Part shown: positions 54,527-64,000 of the stretch, one piece after another
Layout: each line of letters begins with the position of its first letter
How positions within the stretch are numbered: the first letter of the stretch is position 1
From: Waddlia chondrophila WSU 86-1044
Lineage (GTDB): Bacteria > Chlamydiota > Chlamydiia > Chlamydiales > Waddliaceae
DNA: 64,000 nucleotides
Reading direction: 5' to 3'
Assembly (NCBI RefSeq): GCF_000092785.1
Contig: NC_014225.1
Span: 633,340 to 697,339 of the forward strand
Position numbers and translations under genes: made by a program
The notes under the pieces: generated by a model
Told to the model about the DNA's origin: nothing
Database searches by the model: none
What the model saw: the letters and a program-made list of their open reading frames with translations, nothing else

Positions 54527-57500
54527 TTAAGCTGCTTGAGGTGATAAATAGACCTCAAAATATCGGTAGAGTCTATGAGGATTTGTATTGATCTTTTTCA
54601 TCACATATTTTCCTTTTCCTCGGTTCGCTAGAAAAATGATAAATGGAATTAAGCTGGTATAAGCCACCAATGCTGCAAGGCAGGAAACAACTCCCAAAAC
54701 AATGACACCCACTGTATAGGCTAAAAATTGTCCCCAACTTCTTGATTTTAACTGATCTCTTGTTAAATGTTTTACCCTCCAGAAGGAAATCTGCTTAATT
54801 TGTTTTGCATTTGTGAGATATCTAAGCCGTGATGAGGCGAGATACTGAATTTTTTCTGGCTCAAGAGCGTCAATGATCGGCTTCTCCACGCGTCCCCAAA
54901 GAGGATGCCGACTTTCAAGAGTATTGACTTGCTCGATAGTCACATTTGCCACTTGTTCCGCTGTCAAATGTTCTGCAGCTCTTCGGTTCCGAATCAAGTG
55001 GATTTGTTCCGGTCGAACGCGCTCAATTAAAGGATAAGCATTCTCATTGACCTGCAAACGCTCTACAAGGGCATCGTCAAAGTTCGCAACAACATCAGGG
55101 TTGACAGCGTGGATTTGAAGTGGTGAAAGCCTTTTTAATTCGTCCAGACAATCCATTTGGGAAATCTGATCTTCAGATAGCAGTGTAATCTGCTCATCTG
55201 TTAAGTATTGAAATTGTTTTTTGGTAAATTTTTGCACCCAGGCTTTTTCTGCCGGACAGTGTTGGACTTGTTCTTCCCCTTCCAAATAAGGAACTTGATT
55301 TTTACTAATATGGGGAACTTGCGTTTCCGGGTCAAGATGCTTGACTAATTCATCTGGACAAGCTTGAACTTGCCAAGGTTCTTGGAGAAATGGAACTTGG
55401 ACGTCCGATAAGTGATCATGGATTTGATCGGCAGCTAATAAATCAATAAGCTCTTGACTATCGAAACAGTTAATCTGATGAGCTGTCAACCGATCTCTAA
55501 AATCAGGCCATTCATCCCCACTCTTTAATGGATGTAGCTGCAAAAGCTGCTCATTCGTTAAACCATGTATTTGTGTAGGGATTAGCCAGCCAATCTGCTC
55601 TTTTTTTAACAAGGAAATGTGTTGATCATTGATCAGGTGAGGCACCTGCTTTGCATCCATTTCATGGATCCATTCCTGTTTAACAGGGCAAGCTCGAATT
55701 TGCCAGGGTTGTTGGAGAAATTTAACTTGAGTTTTCAGTAAATCGTTCGTCACTTGCTCTTCACTAAGTAAATCGATCAACTCTTGATTGTCAAATGTTT
55801 CGATTTGGGATCGAACAAGTTCTTGTTGGAAGGGGATCCAATGATCGACTTGATTGAATTTTTTCAGAAGCTGATCATTATTTAAGCCTTTTACATGGCT
55901 GGGATTGACCCAAGGAATCTGAAGATCGTCGATCCATTTCATTTGAGAAGCCTTAAGACCTTCAAAGATTTGGGGAGACTTAATCACTTGAACTTGTCTT
56001 TTACCCACAAGAAATTTCGCTTGTCTTTGTTCAATCAATGGCACTTGTGTTAAGGGAAGCAACTCCTTGACAAGATGATCCGGGCATGAGGCCACTTGCT
56101 CTTTTATTAGAAGGAATTTTACTTGATCCTTGCAGAGCCATTTGTTGATCTGTTCTGGGGAGAGAAGATCGATGAGAGCTTGACTGTCAAATGTGCTGAC
56201 TTGAGCTTCGACAAGCCCATCAGAGATTTCTTCCCATTTGTCTGGATATCGTTGCTTTAAAGTGAGTAATTGATGGTTTGAAAGTCCTTGTACCTGTGTT
56301 TCGGTAACGAGTGCAAGTTGATCCTCGGTGATATGGGTCATTTGATTGACGGTTTTCTGCTCTAAAGACTCAACAGCCGTTAAATGGGAGAAGCGTTTAG
56401 GATCTGTGAGCGCTTGGATCTGGTGAGGCAGCTTGAGGAAGGGAATTTGGTCAAAGGAAAGATAATTGAGCTGATCACCTTCAAGATGGGAGATTAACTC
56501 CTTTGGACATGCTTGAATTTGCGCTTCTCCTTCAAGAAGTTTGACTTGTGAACTCTCAGTAATCAAAGGAACCTGTGTGGCGGGATCCAAAAAGCGAATT
56601 TGCTCATTCGGAACAGCGCGAATCTGTTCTGAATGATTTAAAAATCGCAGCTGACTTTTAAAATCAATAAAAGGTACCATTTCTTTTGAAATCCATGAGG
56701 TCCACAGACCTTTTTCAATTTCAGGTTTCCCTGTAAATGTTTGAGCGATCTGTTCAAGTTGAACAATTAACTCAGGGTCTGTGATTTCCTGGATCTGCTC
56801 TTGACACACTTTGTGTAAATATTCAAGAGGAATATTGCGCAACAGGTTTCCATGAATCCAACTAAATTTTTGAGGGATATTTAATGATCTAAAAGACTCT
56901 TTATTAGTTTCTTGAGGAAGATTTTTCACTTGTTTCTTTGATAACCATTGCCACTTGTTTTCTGGAATGAGAGCAACATATTTAGGATCGATGGCCTGAA
57001 TTTGCCACGACTGGGAAAAGGTAGGATAAAAGAGTGGGTTGACATAGGGGATGAGGTGCTTTTGAGAAGACCTTAATTGAGCAACTTGTTCTTCTGATAA
57101 GTAGTATGTCCAGTTTTCTTGTGAGTGATCACAGATTTGCTCTGGATGTTCAAGATATTGAATTTTAGATGGCGGTAACCACTTTATTTGCTTTTTTGTA
57201 AGGAAAGGAACTTGGAAAGGTTGTAAATAGCGGAATTGATCCTGGGTGAGTTTTTCTGCCTTTTTTTTCAGAGTCGCATCCAAATTGTCGCGATTTTTTT
57301 CAGGAATTCTTTCTATCAGTTTGCCCAATGTTTTTTGAGTCACATCATCTGTTTCTTTTAACTCCCAATCAATTCCAAGATGGGGTACTTCATCAACGTG
57401 AAGATGTCTAAGTTTTTTGGGAGAAAGTAGTTTGACTCCCACTTCATCGTCAATTCGCAGGCGCCCTTTATATTGCTTTTCTTGTTCAGCACGTTTTTTG

Positions 57501-60500
57501 AACAGGTGATGACCAGGGTTATGGGTCGCTTTTTGATCCAAGCGATTGATCACTGGGTTGCGTTGTATAATGGAGCGTTGACGCTCATCTCTAGCTGTAC
57601 GAAGTTTTAAGAATCGAATTTTCAGATCATCATCTTCTCCCATCCATGCTTCTAGTTCAAGCGGATATTGATCGAGATAATGCGCATTTCCAGCAAATGC
57701 GTTGAGCTCAAATATTCCTCTTTCTACGCATTCTTCTTCCAGAGGGAATAGTGAGTGATCTGTCCCAGTCGCAAATGAAGAACCATCTAGTTGGACGAGC
57801 CAAACGCCTTCTACCTCTTTAGAAGAGTTAGAGTCTTCTGCATTTTCAGCATACATTTTTAATAAATGTTTTCTTGCTGCATTTGCCTCTCTCTCTGAAA
57901 GAAGAAGCCAACAAAACTGATCCTCTGCAACTTGAATTGCTAGAACTTGTTGTGGTGGGCGCTGTGTTTGATGAAAAACAGGTAAAACTTCACCTTCTAC
58001 TGTGTGGAAAAAGGCGTGAGTGCCGTAAATAGGTTCGCGAAAGGCGTTTTCATAGTGAAATCGATCTTCAAATAGGCCATATGAATAGGAAGCTAGTTGA
58101 CGTTGTAGAGAAACAACTCTCATCGGAATCTCTTCTTGTTTTCTGGCAGTTTGAATCAAGGTCAAAAAAGTTTTCCGATCCATTTTTTCTTCTTTTAAAA
58201 GTGGTTGCCTAGGTAGTCTTTCATAGTGCTCAAGCTCTAATCGAATTTCTTGCTCCAGTTCATTTTCGATCATTATCTGGTCTTCAACATTGAATTCGAC
58301 GCGCATCTCAACTTCTTGCTCGATTCCGATAGAAGACGCTCTTTGAGTAGATTGCTCTGGCAAGCAGGTGGCGTTCTGGATATGTTTACTCAACTCCTCC
58401 TGTTCTTTAAGGATCGATTCACGCGCTTTATGATCATTGATTTGATCGGTAAATGCCTCCACTTTCTGCTTGAGTTGCTGGGCAAGCATCTCTTTCGTTT
58501 CAACTTTAGATTCTAGCTTTCCATGTGAAAGATAGAACTGATTGCTCATCTTTGTGACATAAAAGGGTTCATTTTTTCCGACTTCTTCAATAAACGCATC
58601 TTCAGAGCCTTCTTGGTCAAGTAGAAGAGCTGCATCGGTAATCCTTTCGACAGCAAGGTCGCGAGCAGATGCCTCAATTTGCTGCCTGAAGTAGCGCACC
58701 ATGTGATCTGTTTTGCGCATTGATTGATTCTTTTCAGCTGAGAGGATAAAATCTTCTAAGTTCCCACCTCCATTGATGATGAGCTGCCGTGTTCCTTTTG
58801 TGACCACTAATTCGACATTTTGCTCATACAAATACTGCCGCAAGCGCATTGTTCCCTGTCCAATCGTTCTTCTCAACATTTTTTCGTCAAAAGTGAGAAG
58901 GTTAACTGCTTCCGGAAGTTGTAGAATATCGACACCTGTTGTGTGCCGTTCGTCATAGTAGACAAAATATTTCGAAGGATCTAAACCTCGGGCACGAAGT
59001 GTTTCCTTTGAACTGCCTCCTATCCGCTCAGGCTGATTGGCTCCTTTCTTCCAAACGTAGAGGGTATCCGATTGTTCTTGACCTGAATCTCGGTGGAAAA
59101 AGAGCACCCCTTCAATGCTTGCATCGACACGTCCATCATTTTGCCAATTTGCAAGGCATTCCATGATTTGACGCGCCACTTGAGCGTTATCTTCGAAGGC
59201 TTTAAAAATTCCACCCGTTTCAATAATTCCCCGAATTTTTATCGGATCTGGGTGGTTGTGAAAAATTTGAGTCAGAAAATCCTCAACGGTTTGGAAGTCG
59301 ACTTCATGGATCTGCCCTTCTTTCGCTTTTTTGGCCATCGTATGAAGAATTTTTCCTTCAGTACCGATATCATGTTCCAATCGGTTAAATAACTTTCGAT
59401 CATACCCCCCGGCATTCCAGGGTGTTCCTGACATGGTACGTCTGGTATTTACCTGTCGAAGAAGATGACGTCCATTACTTGTTAAACGTTCTGATCGGAA
59501 TCCTACTTTTTCAGCGACAATCTCGAATTGAAAATCCAACCGTTTTTCCACGTCTTGAGAAATGTTAAAGACGGCACGCTTGAGCATTTCAGGATCTTTC
59601 ACCTGATCGAGTGTAATTCCAAATAATTTGTAAAATTCTTGATATTCAACTGTTTGCTCGAATTTCTCTCGATTTTTCTCGACGTAGTATCTGGCTGCAG
59701 ATTCAGCTGTTGTCGCCACATTCAATACATCTTGTTCTTGGATAGGAAATCCTGCGATCCACTGGTAATAGTAGCAAGCCTCTTCTAAGTAGTAGCCAAA
59801 TTGTGTTGTTGCAGGTGCATGTACACCAATATAAGGAATAATGGTGAGTGATTTGTCTTTGAGAGAGGGGCCGTAGCTGCGGCACCCACTCTTGCTTAAT
59901 GTTGCAGGAAGAATGTCATTAAGAAGGTGGCGCGTGAGGGCGATGAGGTTGGTTCCTTTTTGTGACTCTTCATCTTTTGCATGGTACTGGTGCTCCAAGT
60001 ATCGGAGAAAAGCGATATCTAACTCTGCCATTTCTAGTGAGTAGCCCAATTGATCCCAATTTGGAATAGCTTCTTTTAACACTTGAAGATCGACTGGCCG
60101 GCCTTCATCATCTGCATACTCTTGTAAAATGGATGGAATTTGATTCGAAGCATACCGGATAAAGCTCTCTTGAAACTCTTCAGGCACAAAATTCTTAATG
60201 GGTTCAAAAGAATCAAACAGGTACTTGGAAACGACAGGAATAATTTTATTCAAATACCGATGGGTATCCATCAGAGTTTGTGCATTTTCTTCTAAACGCA
60301 CAACGTCTGCAACGGAAATTTTCTTTTGCTCATCGACCATCAGTTTTTTGCTGACTAAAGCTTTAAAACATGTGTGGATCAAGCTATTCGTCGTCGGATC
60401 GATTGGCACTGTTTCTCCATCAGGAAAATTGACCTCTTGGAGGCAGTCTAAAAGAAGGTCTACCTCATCCATCAAAGCATCACATTGTGTGGCAAACCTC

Positions 60501-63500
60501 TTTGTCACTTCAGCTAACTTCATGATCTTTAACTTAGATGTATGATGGATTGCACGATGAGCTTCTAACGCCTGTTCGAGTTGGTTCAAAACAGCTGTTA
60601 ATTGCTTCAGTTTGTCTTGTTTTCGGAGAACTTCAACCGATTGTTGATGCTGGTTCATTAAAAGCCAGCTAGTAAGCTCTTCTTTTTTCCTTAAACATTC
60701 TTTTTGTTTTTCCAGCAAATGTTTTTGCTTTTCCGAATATTTTTTGAATAGACGTCCTTGATACAGCAGCTCAAGTTCAAGAGTTTGAAGAGTTGTGGCT
60801 TTCACAACAATGGGTTGCTGTTTCTGTTGAGCCTGCTCTAACTGTTCGATCAATTGATCAAGTTTATAGAGTGTTAAATCTTCCCGATTGAGATCAATCG
60901 ATTGCACATGTTTTTGAAAGGCATTCCAAATCGATTCACTGATATTGGTTTCTACAGTCGAAAATAACGAAGGAGGCACAATAAACAATGCTAATCTTCC
61001 TTTCCGTTTAGCTGCGAGATAAAGAATAATGGTTGCTAGCACAGAAGTCTTTCCGCCGCCCATGATGAGCTGGATGATGATATCTTTATAGCGCTCAGGA
61101 TTTTCCTCTTCCATTTCCAGCATTTTTTTGATCAAATCTGCTTGCTTTTTGTGGGGAATCATTCCTGTTTGACCAGAAAAAACCCTTAGAGCTGCATGGA
61201 CTTGCTTTTCCTCTTCAAAAGATTCAAAATAGTATTCAGCCTCTAATTGGTCTGTTAGCTGCTGGCAGAGGTAACGGCGGGTTGGGTCATTGACGTTATC
61301 GATCTTTTTGATTTGCCGAGCAAGGTGATGAATCTGACCTGTTTGCGCAAGATAGGATTTAAGATCCTCGATTTCAATTGTCATTGAAGCAATCTTGTTG
61401 ATCTCTTGTTCACTTAGATTCGGATTGAGTTGTTTCAATCCCTGAGAATCGAACGACAATACGAGCTCTAAACAGTGAGAGAAAGAGATCCTTTGTTTCG
61501 TCCCTCCTCCTATGGAAGCAAACTCAGCTTGCCTTGTGTGTAAATGATCAGATGCTTGATTGGCGGCATGGAGCAAAGTCTGCATTTTCTCTTTTAATTC
61601 AATCTCAAGCTGCTGCTTGACCAATCCTGATTGAATCATTAATTCTTTCGCATGGTCTTTGGTGATGTTCCACTGTATTTTTCTTTCATTTTGCTTCTTA
61701 CCCGAAAGGTATTCCTGCCTTAATGCAAAGAGATCATTTGCTACGGTTTTTTCATATTCATCTTCGCCAGGATTCAACAAGGATTTCTGATAGTCAAATT
61801 TAAAATCTTCATAATTCGTGACCTCTTGGTCATTAGGAGGAGTAAGAAACCTTGATTTCCAATCCCTTAACGTCAACCAACGTTCATCATTTGAGGGAAA
61901 TGAAAAGTTGAGAGGAGATGGTTGAGGCAAAAGATTGCTTTGAAGAGCCAAAGCGCTGCGGGTAGGGATAGGATAATGTCCAGTTTCAGTTCTATCTTCG
62001 AAAATGATTTCTTGAGGAGGTGAGAGGAAGTTTTGAACACATTTCAACGTTTGAGATCCAGAAATTTCATCGCGCCAATTGTCATATGCTTTTTTTAGAT
62101 GATTAAGGTAGTCCCTTTTTTGTTCACTGGAAGGACTATTAGAAAGATGAAGAGGGTCTGGATATTTTTCCGGTTCCAAAAGGATATGAATCATGAGGTC
62201 CAGCTGCATGATATTGTCTTTAACGCCATTGGAATGGAGCCTCCATTGCCATAGGCGATAGACAGTTTCTCTTCTTGCATCGATTGACTCTTCTTTTGCG
62301 ATTCTGTGAACTTCTAAGAGCATCGCTCCGTTTTTTTTCAAACCGACATGTTTAGAAGGTCTTGTACATAGTGTTGAGTTGGAACCATGAGAAAGCCAGG
62401 CAACAGAATGCTGGAGTTGTTCTAAATATCTCTCGTATACTTCTTGCGCTTCTAGCATTTCTTGTTCAGCTGCATCACCATAAAGACGTTTGTAAATCTC
62501 GAGATCGTATACTCGGAATTGATAAGGAAGATCAAAATCGATCTGCTGGCAAAAGGGCTGACGGTAGCGCCCGTTTGTATCAGAATCGGGAAGGGTCCTC
62601 TCTCCATAGCTGCCAACTTTTGGCAGTTTGTAGGATTGAGTTTCTAATAACTCTAAACGTCGTTCTAGTTGTTGGATGAACCCATCGAATGCACCGATAG
62701 AAAGAGGTTCTGCTTTAAAGATAAGATCTCTTTTTGTTTTTCCTTCTTGTAGAAGTTTTAACAGGAGGTCATGCTCTTGTTCGAAAGATAAACGGCAGGC
62801 AAGATCCACATTATTTAAAGACTGGAGGTATTCGTGAGTTCTGACAATTGTTCCCCAAAGCTTAGTTAATCCTTCCTGACCGGGATAAAATTCTTCTATC
62901 TTGGTTGTGGATTGTTTCTCTCTATGTGTGATCGAGAGCGATTCCGCATGAAGATAAACAGCGCGGGAGTTTGGGTCATCTTCACCAAATGGGGAGGAAA
63001 GGATCAGGTCGATGATTTTTTCACATTGAGGAGTGAGTTTTTGAGTCGGCTTAATTTCTCTTAGCCCTTTAACAGCTTCTCGATAATTTTTTTGTGAAAG
63101 AGAGAGATAACTGAGAAAAAGCTGTCCTTCTAATGTTGTAGAAGTGACTTTTCCATTGATAATATTGTAAACAAAATATTGATAACGTCCCCACTGTTCG
63201 CCGTTTGAAGAATCTATTGGAGGGACAAGTGATTCAATAGACAGCGTTCCATCGGCAGCAGGGATTGACTGGGATTCAATGGTTTGAAAGGGGACAAGAA
63301 GTTTATCTGTTTCGGTACTTTTTAAACTCTCCAGGTAGAGATAGTTGGGAATCGTTCCAAGAAATCCTTTGGGCATTCGCTCAGGGAGTGCGTATTGAGT
63401 ATTTTCGCTCCAAATCATTTTTCCTTGGATATAGCGAAAAACAAGAGGGTTTCCTCCCTCTTGAGATGTGTAGCGGGGAAGGACCACCTTGACCAAGTCC

Positions 63501-64000
63501 GAATCGAATGCATTTTCCCTTTTGTAAGCTAGGATGTGGTCGGGTACATCAAATCTAGAAAGCATCCCGTCCCTTTCCACCTCATACATATCAACGTGCA
63601 GGCCTTCGATAAGTTCTTGGTTGTGTGGATCAAGGCCAAATTCAATGATTGCTCCATCATCAATAGAGGCATAGTTGAGATCATGCTTGTCAAGAGTGGC
63701 AAACAATCCATTGATGCTGTGTCCAGATGGGGAGCGTATGGAGCCGTTGGTTGGGATCCAATAAGTGTGGTCGTAGGAGAGGATGCGTGGATAACCGTTG
63801 AGTTTTTCTGTTGACTTCAACTCGAACCAATTCCCTTCAAATCCAGGAAATTGTTTTTGAATTGCAAAGAATGTTCGACCAAATTCGTTAGATTTCATCA
63901 AGCGAATGATGCCCATCTTTGGGTGATGGAACGTAAAACTGGAATTTCCAATAGAAGTATAAGAAAAACCTCTTTCCCCTTTGAAAAGGCGGATAAAATC
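54527..64000 (-). CDS. Giant DUF3638/DUF3645-like protein with QVP repeats, 5' end outside window
   Basis: At least 3157 residues; the frame is still open at 64000, and residues before the ATG at 63916 read as protein (RGFSYTSIGNSSFTFHH), so the true start lies beyond the window. Counting from that ATG: about 1-900 unassigned; a helicase/SecA-like core with Walker A LIMGGGKTSVLA near 950 and DALMDEVDLL near 1149; IIPYIGVHAPATTQFGYYLE; SGTPWNAGGYD; and YYDERHTTGVDILQLPEAVN followed by GQGTMRLRQY. The last features match the DUF3638/DUF3645 pattern (DEAHTRGTDLKLP, ACMRMRKLG) known from fungi and other eukaryotes. Residues about 2160-3060 are short repeats of the type QVPYLxxxEQVQxCP, with a larger unit containing FDSQELIDLL three times. 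The end has a hydrophobic stretch (VGVIVLGVVSCLAALVAYTS). Function unknown; an effector or RNA/protein remodeller is inference. Confidence 0.85.
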   Translation of the reverse strand, partial: DFIRLFKGERGFSYTSIGNSSFTFHHPKMGIIRLMKSNEFGRTFFAIQKQFPGFEGNWFELKSTEKLNGYPRILSYDHTYWIPTNGSIRSPSGHSINGLFATLDKHDLNYASIDDGAIIEFGLDPHNQELIEGLHVDMYEVERDGMLSRFDVPDHILAYKRENAFDSDLVKVVLPRYTSQEGGNPLVFRYIQGKMIWSENTQYALPERMPKGFLGTIPNYLYLESLKSTETDKLLVPFQTIESQSIPAADGTLSIESLVPPIDSSNGEQWGRYQYFVYNIINGKVTSTTLEGQLFLSYLSLSQKNYREAVKGLREIKPTQKLTPQCEKIIDLILSSPFGEDDPNSRAVYLHAESLSITHREKQSTTKIEEFYPGQEGLTKLWGTIVRTHEYLQSLNNVDLACRLSFEQEHDLLLKLLQEGKTKRDLIFKAEPLSIGAFDGFIQQLERRLELLETQSYKLPKVGSYGERTLPDSDTNGRYRQPFCQQIDFDLPYQFRVYDLEIYKRLYGDAAEQEMLEAQEVYERYLEQLQHSVAWLSHGSNSTLCTRPSKHVGLKKNGAMLLEVHRIAKEESIDARRETVYRLWQWRLHSNGVKDNIMQLDLMIHILLEPEKYPDPLHLSNSPSSEQKRDYLNHLKKAYDNWRDEISGSQTLKCVQNFLSPPQEIIFEDRTETGHYPIPTRSALALQSNLLPQPSPLNFSFPSNDERWLTLRDWKSRFLTPPNDQEVTNYEDFKFDYQKSLLNPGEDEYEKTVANDLFALRQEYLSGKKQNERKIQWNITKDHAKELMIQSGLVKQQLEIELKEKMQTLLHAANQASDHLHTRQAEFASIGGGTKQRISFSHCLELVLSFDSQGLKQLNPNLSEQEINKIASMTIEIEDLKSYLAQTGQIHHLARQIKKIDNVNDPTRRYLCQQLTDQLEAEYYFESFEEEKQVHAALRVFSGQTGMIPHKKQADLIKKMLEMEEENPERYKDIIIQLIMGGGKTSVLATIILYLAAKRKGRLALFIVPPSLFSTVETNISESIWNAFQKHVQSIDLNREDLTLYKLDQLIEQLEQAQQKQQPIVVKATTLQTLELELLYQGRLFKKYSEKQKHLLEKQKECLRKKEELTSWLLMNQHQQSVEVLRKQDKLKQLTAVLNQLEQALEAHRAIHHTSKLKIMKLAEVTKRFATQCDALMDEVDLLLDCLQEVNFPDGETVPIDPTTNSLIHTCFKALVSKKLMVDEQKKISVADVVRLEENAQTLMDTHRYLNKIIPVVSKYLFDSFEPIKNFVPEEFQESFIRYASNQIPSILQEYADDEGRPVDLQVLKEAIPNWDQLGYSLEMAELDIAFLRYLEHQYHAKDEESQKGTNLIALTRHLLNDILPATLSKSGCRSYGPSLKDKSLTIIPYIGVHAPATTQFGYYLEEACYYYQWIAGFPIQEQDVLNVATTAESAARYYVEKNREKFEQTVEYQEFYKLFGITLDQVKDPEMLKRAVFNISQDVEKRLDFQFEIVAEKVGFRSERLTSNGRHLLRQVNTRRTMSGTPWNAGGYDRKLFNRLEHDIGTEGKILHTMAKKAKEGQIHEVDFQTVEDFLTQIFHNHPDPIKIRGIIETGGIFKAFEDNAQVARQIMECLANWQNDGRVDASIEGVLFFHRDSGQEQSDTLYVWKKGANQPERIGGSSKETLRARGLDPSKYFVYYDERHTTGVDILQLPEAVNLLTFDEKMLRRTIGQGTMRLRQYLYEQNVELVVTKGTRQLIINGGGNLEDFILSAEKNQSMRKTDHMVRYFRQQIEASARDLAVERITDAALLLDQEGSEDAFIEEVGKNEPFYVTKMSNQFYLSHGKLESKVETKEMLAQQLKQKVEAFTDQINDHKARESILKEQEELSKHIQNATCLPEQSTQRASSIGIEQEVEMRVEFNVEDQIMIENELEQEIRLELEHYERLPRQPLLKEEKMDRKTFLTLIQTARKQEEIPMRVVSLQRQLASYSYGLFEDRFHYENAFREPIYGTHAFFHTVEGEVLPVFHQTQRPPQQVLAIQVAEDQFCWLLLSEREANAARKHLLKMYAENAEDSNSSKEVEGVWLVQLDGSSFATGTDHSLFPLEEECVERGIFELNAFAGNAHYLDQYPLELEAWMGEDDDLKIRFLKLRTARDERQRSIIQRNPVINRLDQKATHNPGHHLFKKRAEQEKQYKGRLRIDDEVGVKLLSPKKLRHLHVDEVPHLGIDWELKETDDVTQKTLGKLIERIPEKNRDNLDATLKKKAEKLTQDQFRYLQPFQVPFLTKKQIKWLPPSKIQYLEHPEQICDHSQENWTYYLSEEQVAQLRSSQKHLIPYVNPLFYPTFSQSWQIQAIDPKYVALIPENKWQWLSKKQVKNLPQETNKESFRSLNIPQKFSWIHGNLLRNIPLEYLHKVCQEQIQEITDPELIVQLEQIAQTFTGKPEIEKGLWTSWISKEMVPFIDFKSQLRFLNHSEQIRAVPNEQIRFLDPATQVPLITESSQVKLLEGEAQIQACPKELISHLEGDQLNYLSFDQIPFLKLPHQIQALTDPKRFSHLTAVESLEQKTVNQMTHITEDQLALVTETQVQGLSNHQLLTLKQRYPDKWEEISDGLVEAQVSTFDSQALIDLLSPEQINKWLCKDQVKFLLIKEQVASCPDHLVKELLPLTQVPLIEQRQAKFLVGKRQVQVIKSPQIFEGLKASQMKWIDDLQIPWVNPSHVKGLNNDQLLKKFNQVDHWIPFQQELVRSQIETFDNQELIDLLSEEQVTNDLLKTQVKFLQQPWQIRACPVKQEWIHEMDAKQVPHLINDQHISLLKKEQIGWLIPTQIHGLTNEQLLQLHPLKSGDEWPDFRDRLTAHQINCFDSQELIDLLAADQIHDHLSDVQVPFLQEPWQVQACPDELVKHLDPETQVPHISKNQVPYLEGEEQVQHCPAEKAWVQKFTKKQFQYLTDEQITLLSEDQISQMDCLDELKRLSPLQIHAVNPDVVANFDDALVERLQVNENAYPLIERVRPEQIHLIRNRRAAEHLTAEQVANVTIEQVNTLESRHPLWGRVEKPIIDALEPEKIQYLASSRLRYLTNAKQIKQISFWRVKHLTRDQLKSRSWGQFLAYTVGVIVLGVVSCLAALVAYTSLIPFIIFLANRGKGKYVMKKINTNPHRLYRYFEVYLSPQAA

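Overview
The window is a chromosomal segment of a chlamydia-related bacterium (order Chlamydiales, probably a Waddlia- or Parachlamydia-like amoeba symbiont). The evidence is gene content and order. The rplK-rplA-rplJ-rplL-rpoB-rpoC run, then transaldolase, then a V-type ATPase operon (E, DUF2764, A, B, D, I, K) follow the order I remember for Chlamydia trachomatis CT319-CT304. An ATP/ADP translocase of the NTT/Tlc type, a V-type rather than F-type ATPase, and a type III secretion chaperone next to a DnaQ-like exonuclease (the CT260-CT261 pair) also fit. I cannot name the species from sequence alone.

Layout: 1-10.2 kb is the ribosomal protein and RNA polymerase operon, closed by a strong terminator. 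10.3-18.8 kb holds an AT-rich ORF of unknown function, the nucleotide transporter, tal with a small zinc-ribbon gene, a 628-residue unknown protein, and a minus-strand group of small exported proteins with Cys-rich middles and His/Ser-rich tails. 18.9-27.7 kb is the V-ATPase operon, with fumC joined to its end by a TGATG overlap. 27.8-35.1 kb looks like an effector block: a small membrane protein, a lipase-like protein with a GHSLG motif, a large protein with an NSF/Sec18-like AAA domain, and an F-box protein. 35.1-37.4 kb is a minus-strand set: dnaQ-like, T3S chaperone, csrA, a small lipoprotein and a FliO-like protein, with a perfect 50-bp palindrome after csrA.

37.6-53.3 kb is a polymorphic-toxin locus. 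A complete, exported Rhs/YD-repeat protein ends in a barnase-like RNase and is followed by a barstar-like inhibitor. Downstream is a row of displaced Rhs tips. Each carries part of the conserved Rhs 3' end, another toxin tip and a small probable immunity gene. Insertion sequences of at least five kinds (IS5-like, two IS3-family types, IS1-like, IS256-like) have landed in this row. One IS5-like copy itself contains two other elements, and target duplications can be read for four of the five insertions.

53.3-64.0 kb holds a HAD phosphatase, folB, and on the minus strand a giant protein (at least 3157 residues, open at the window edge). It has a helicase/SecA-like core resembling the DUF3638/DUF3645 proteins of fungi and other eukaryotes, about 900 residues of short QVP-type repeats, and a hydrophobic C-terminus. 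No tRNA, rRNA or CRISPR array was recognised. All functional names rest on reading motifs and remembered family sequences; no database search was run.
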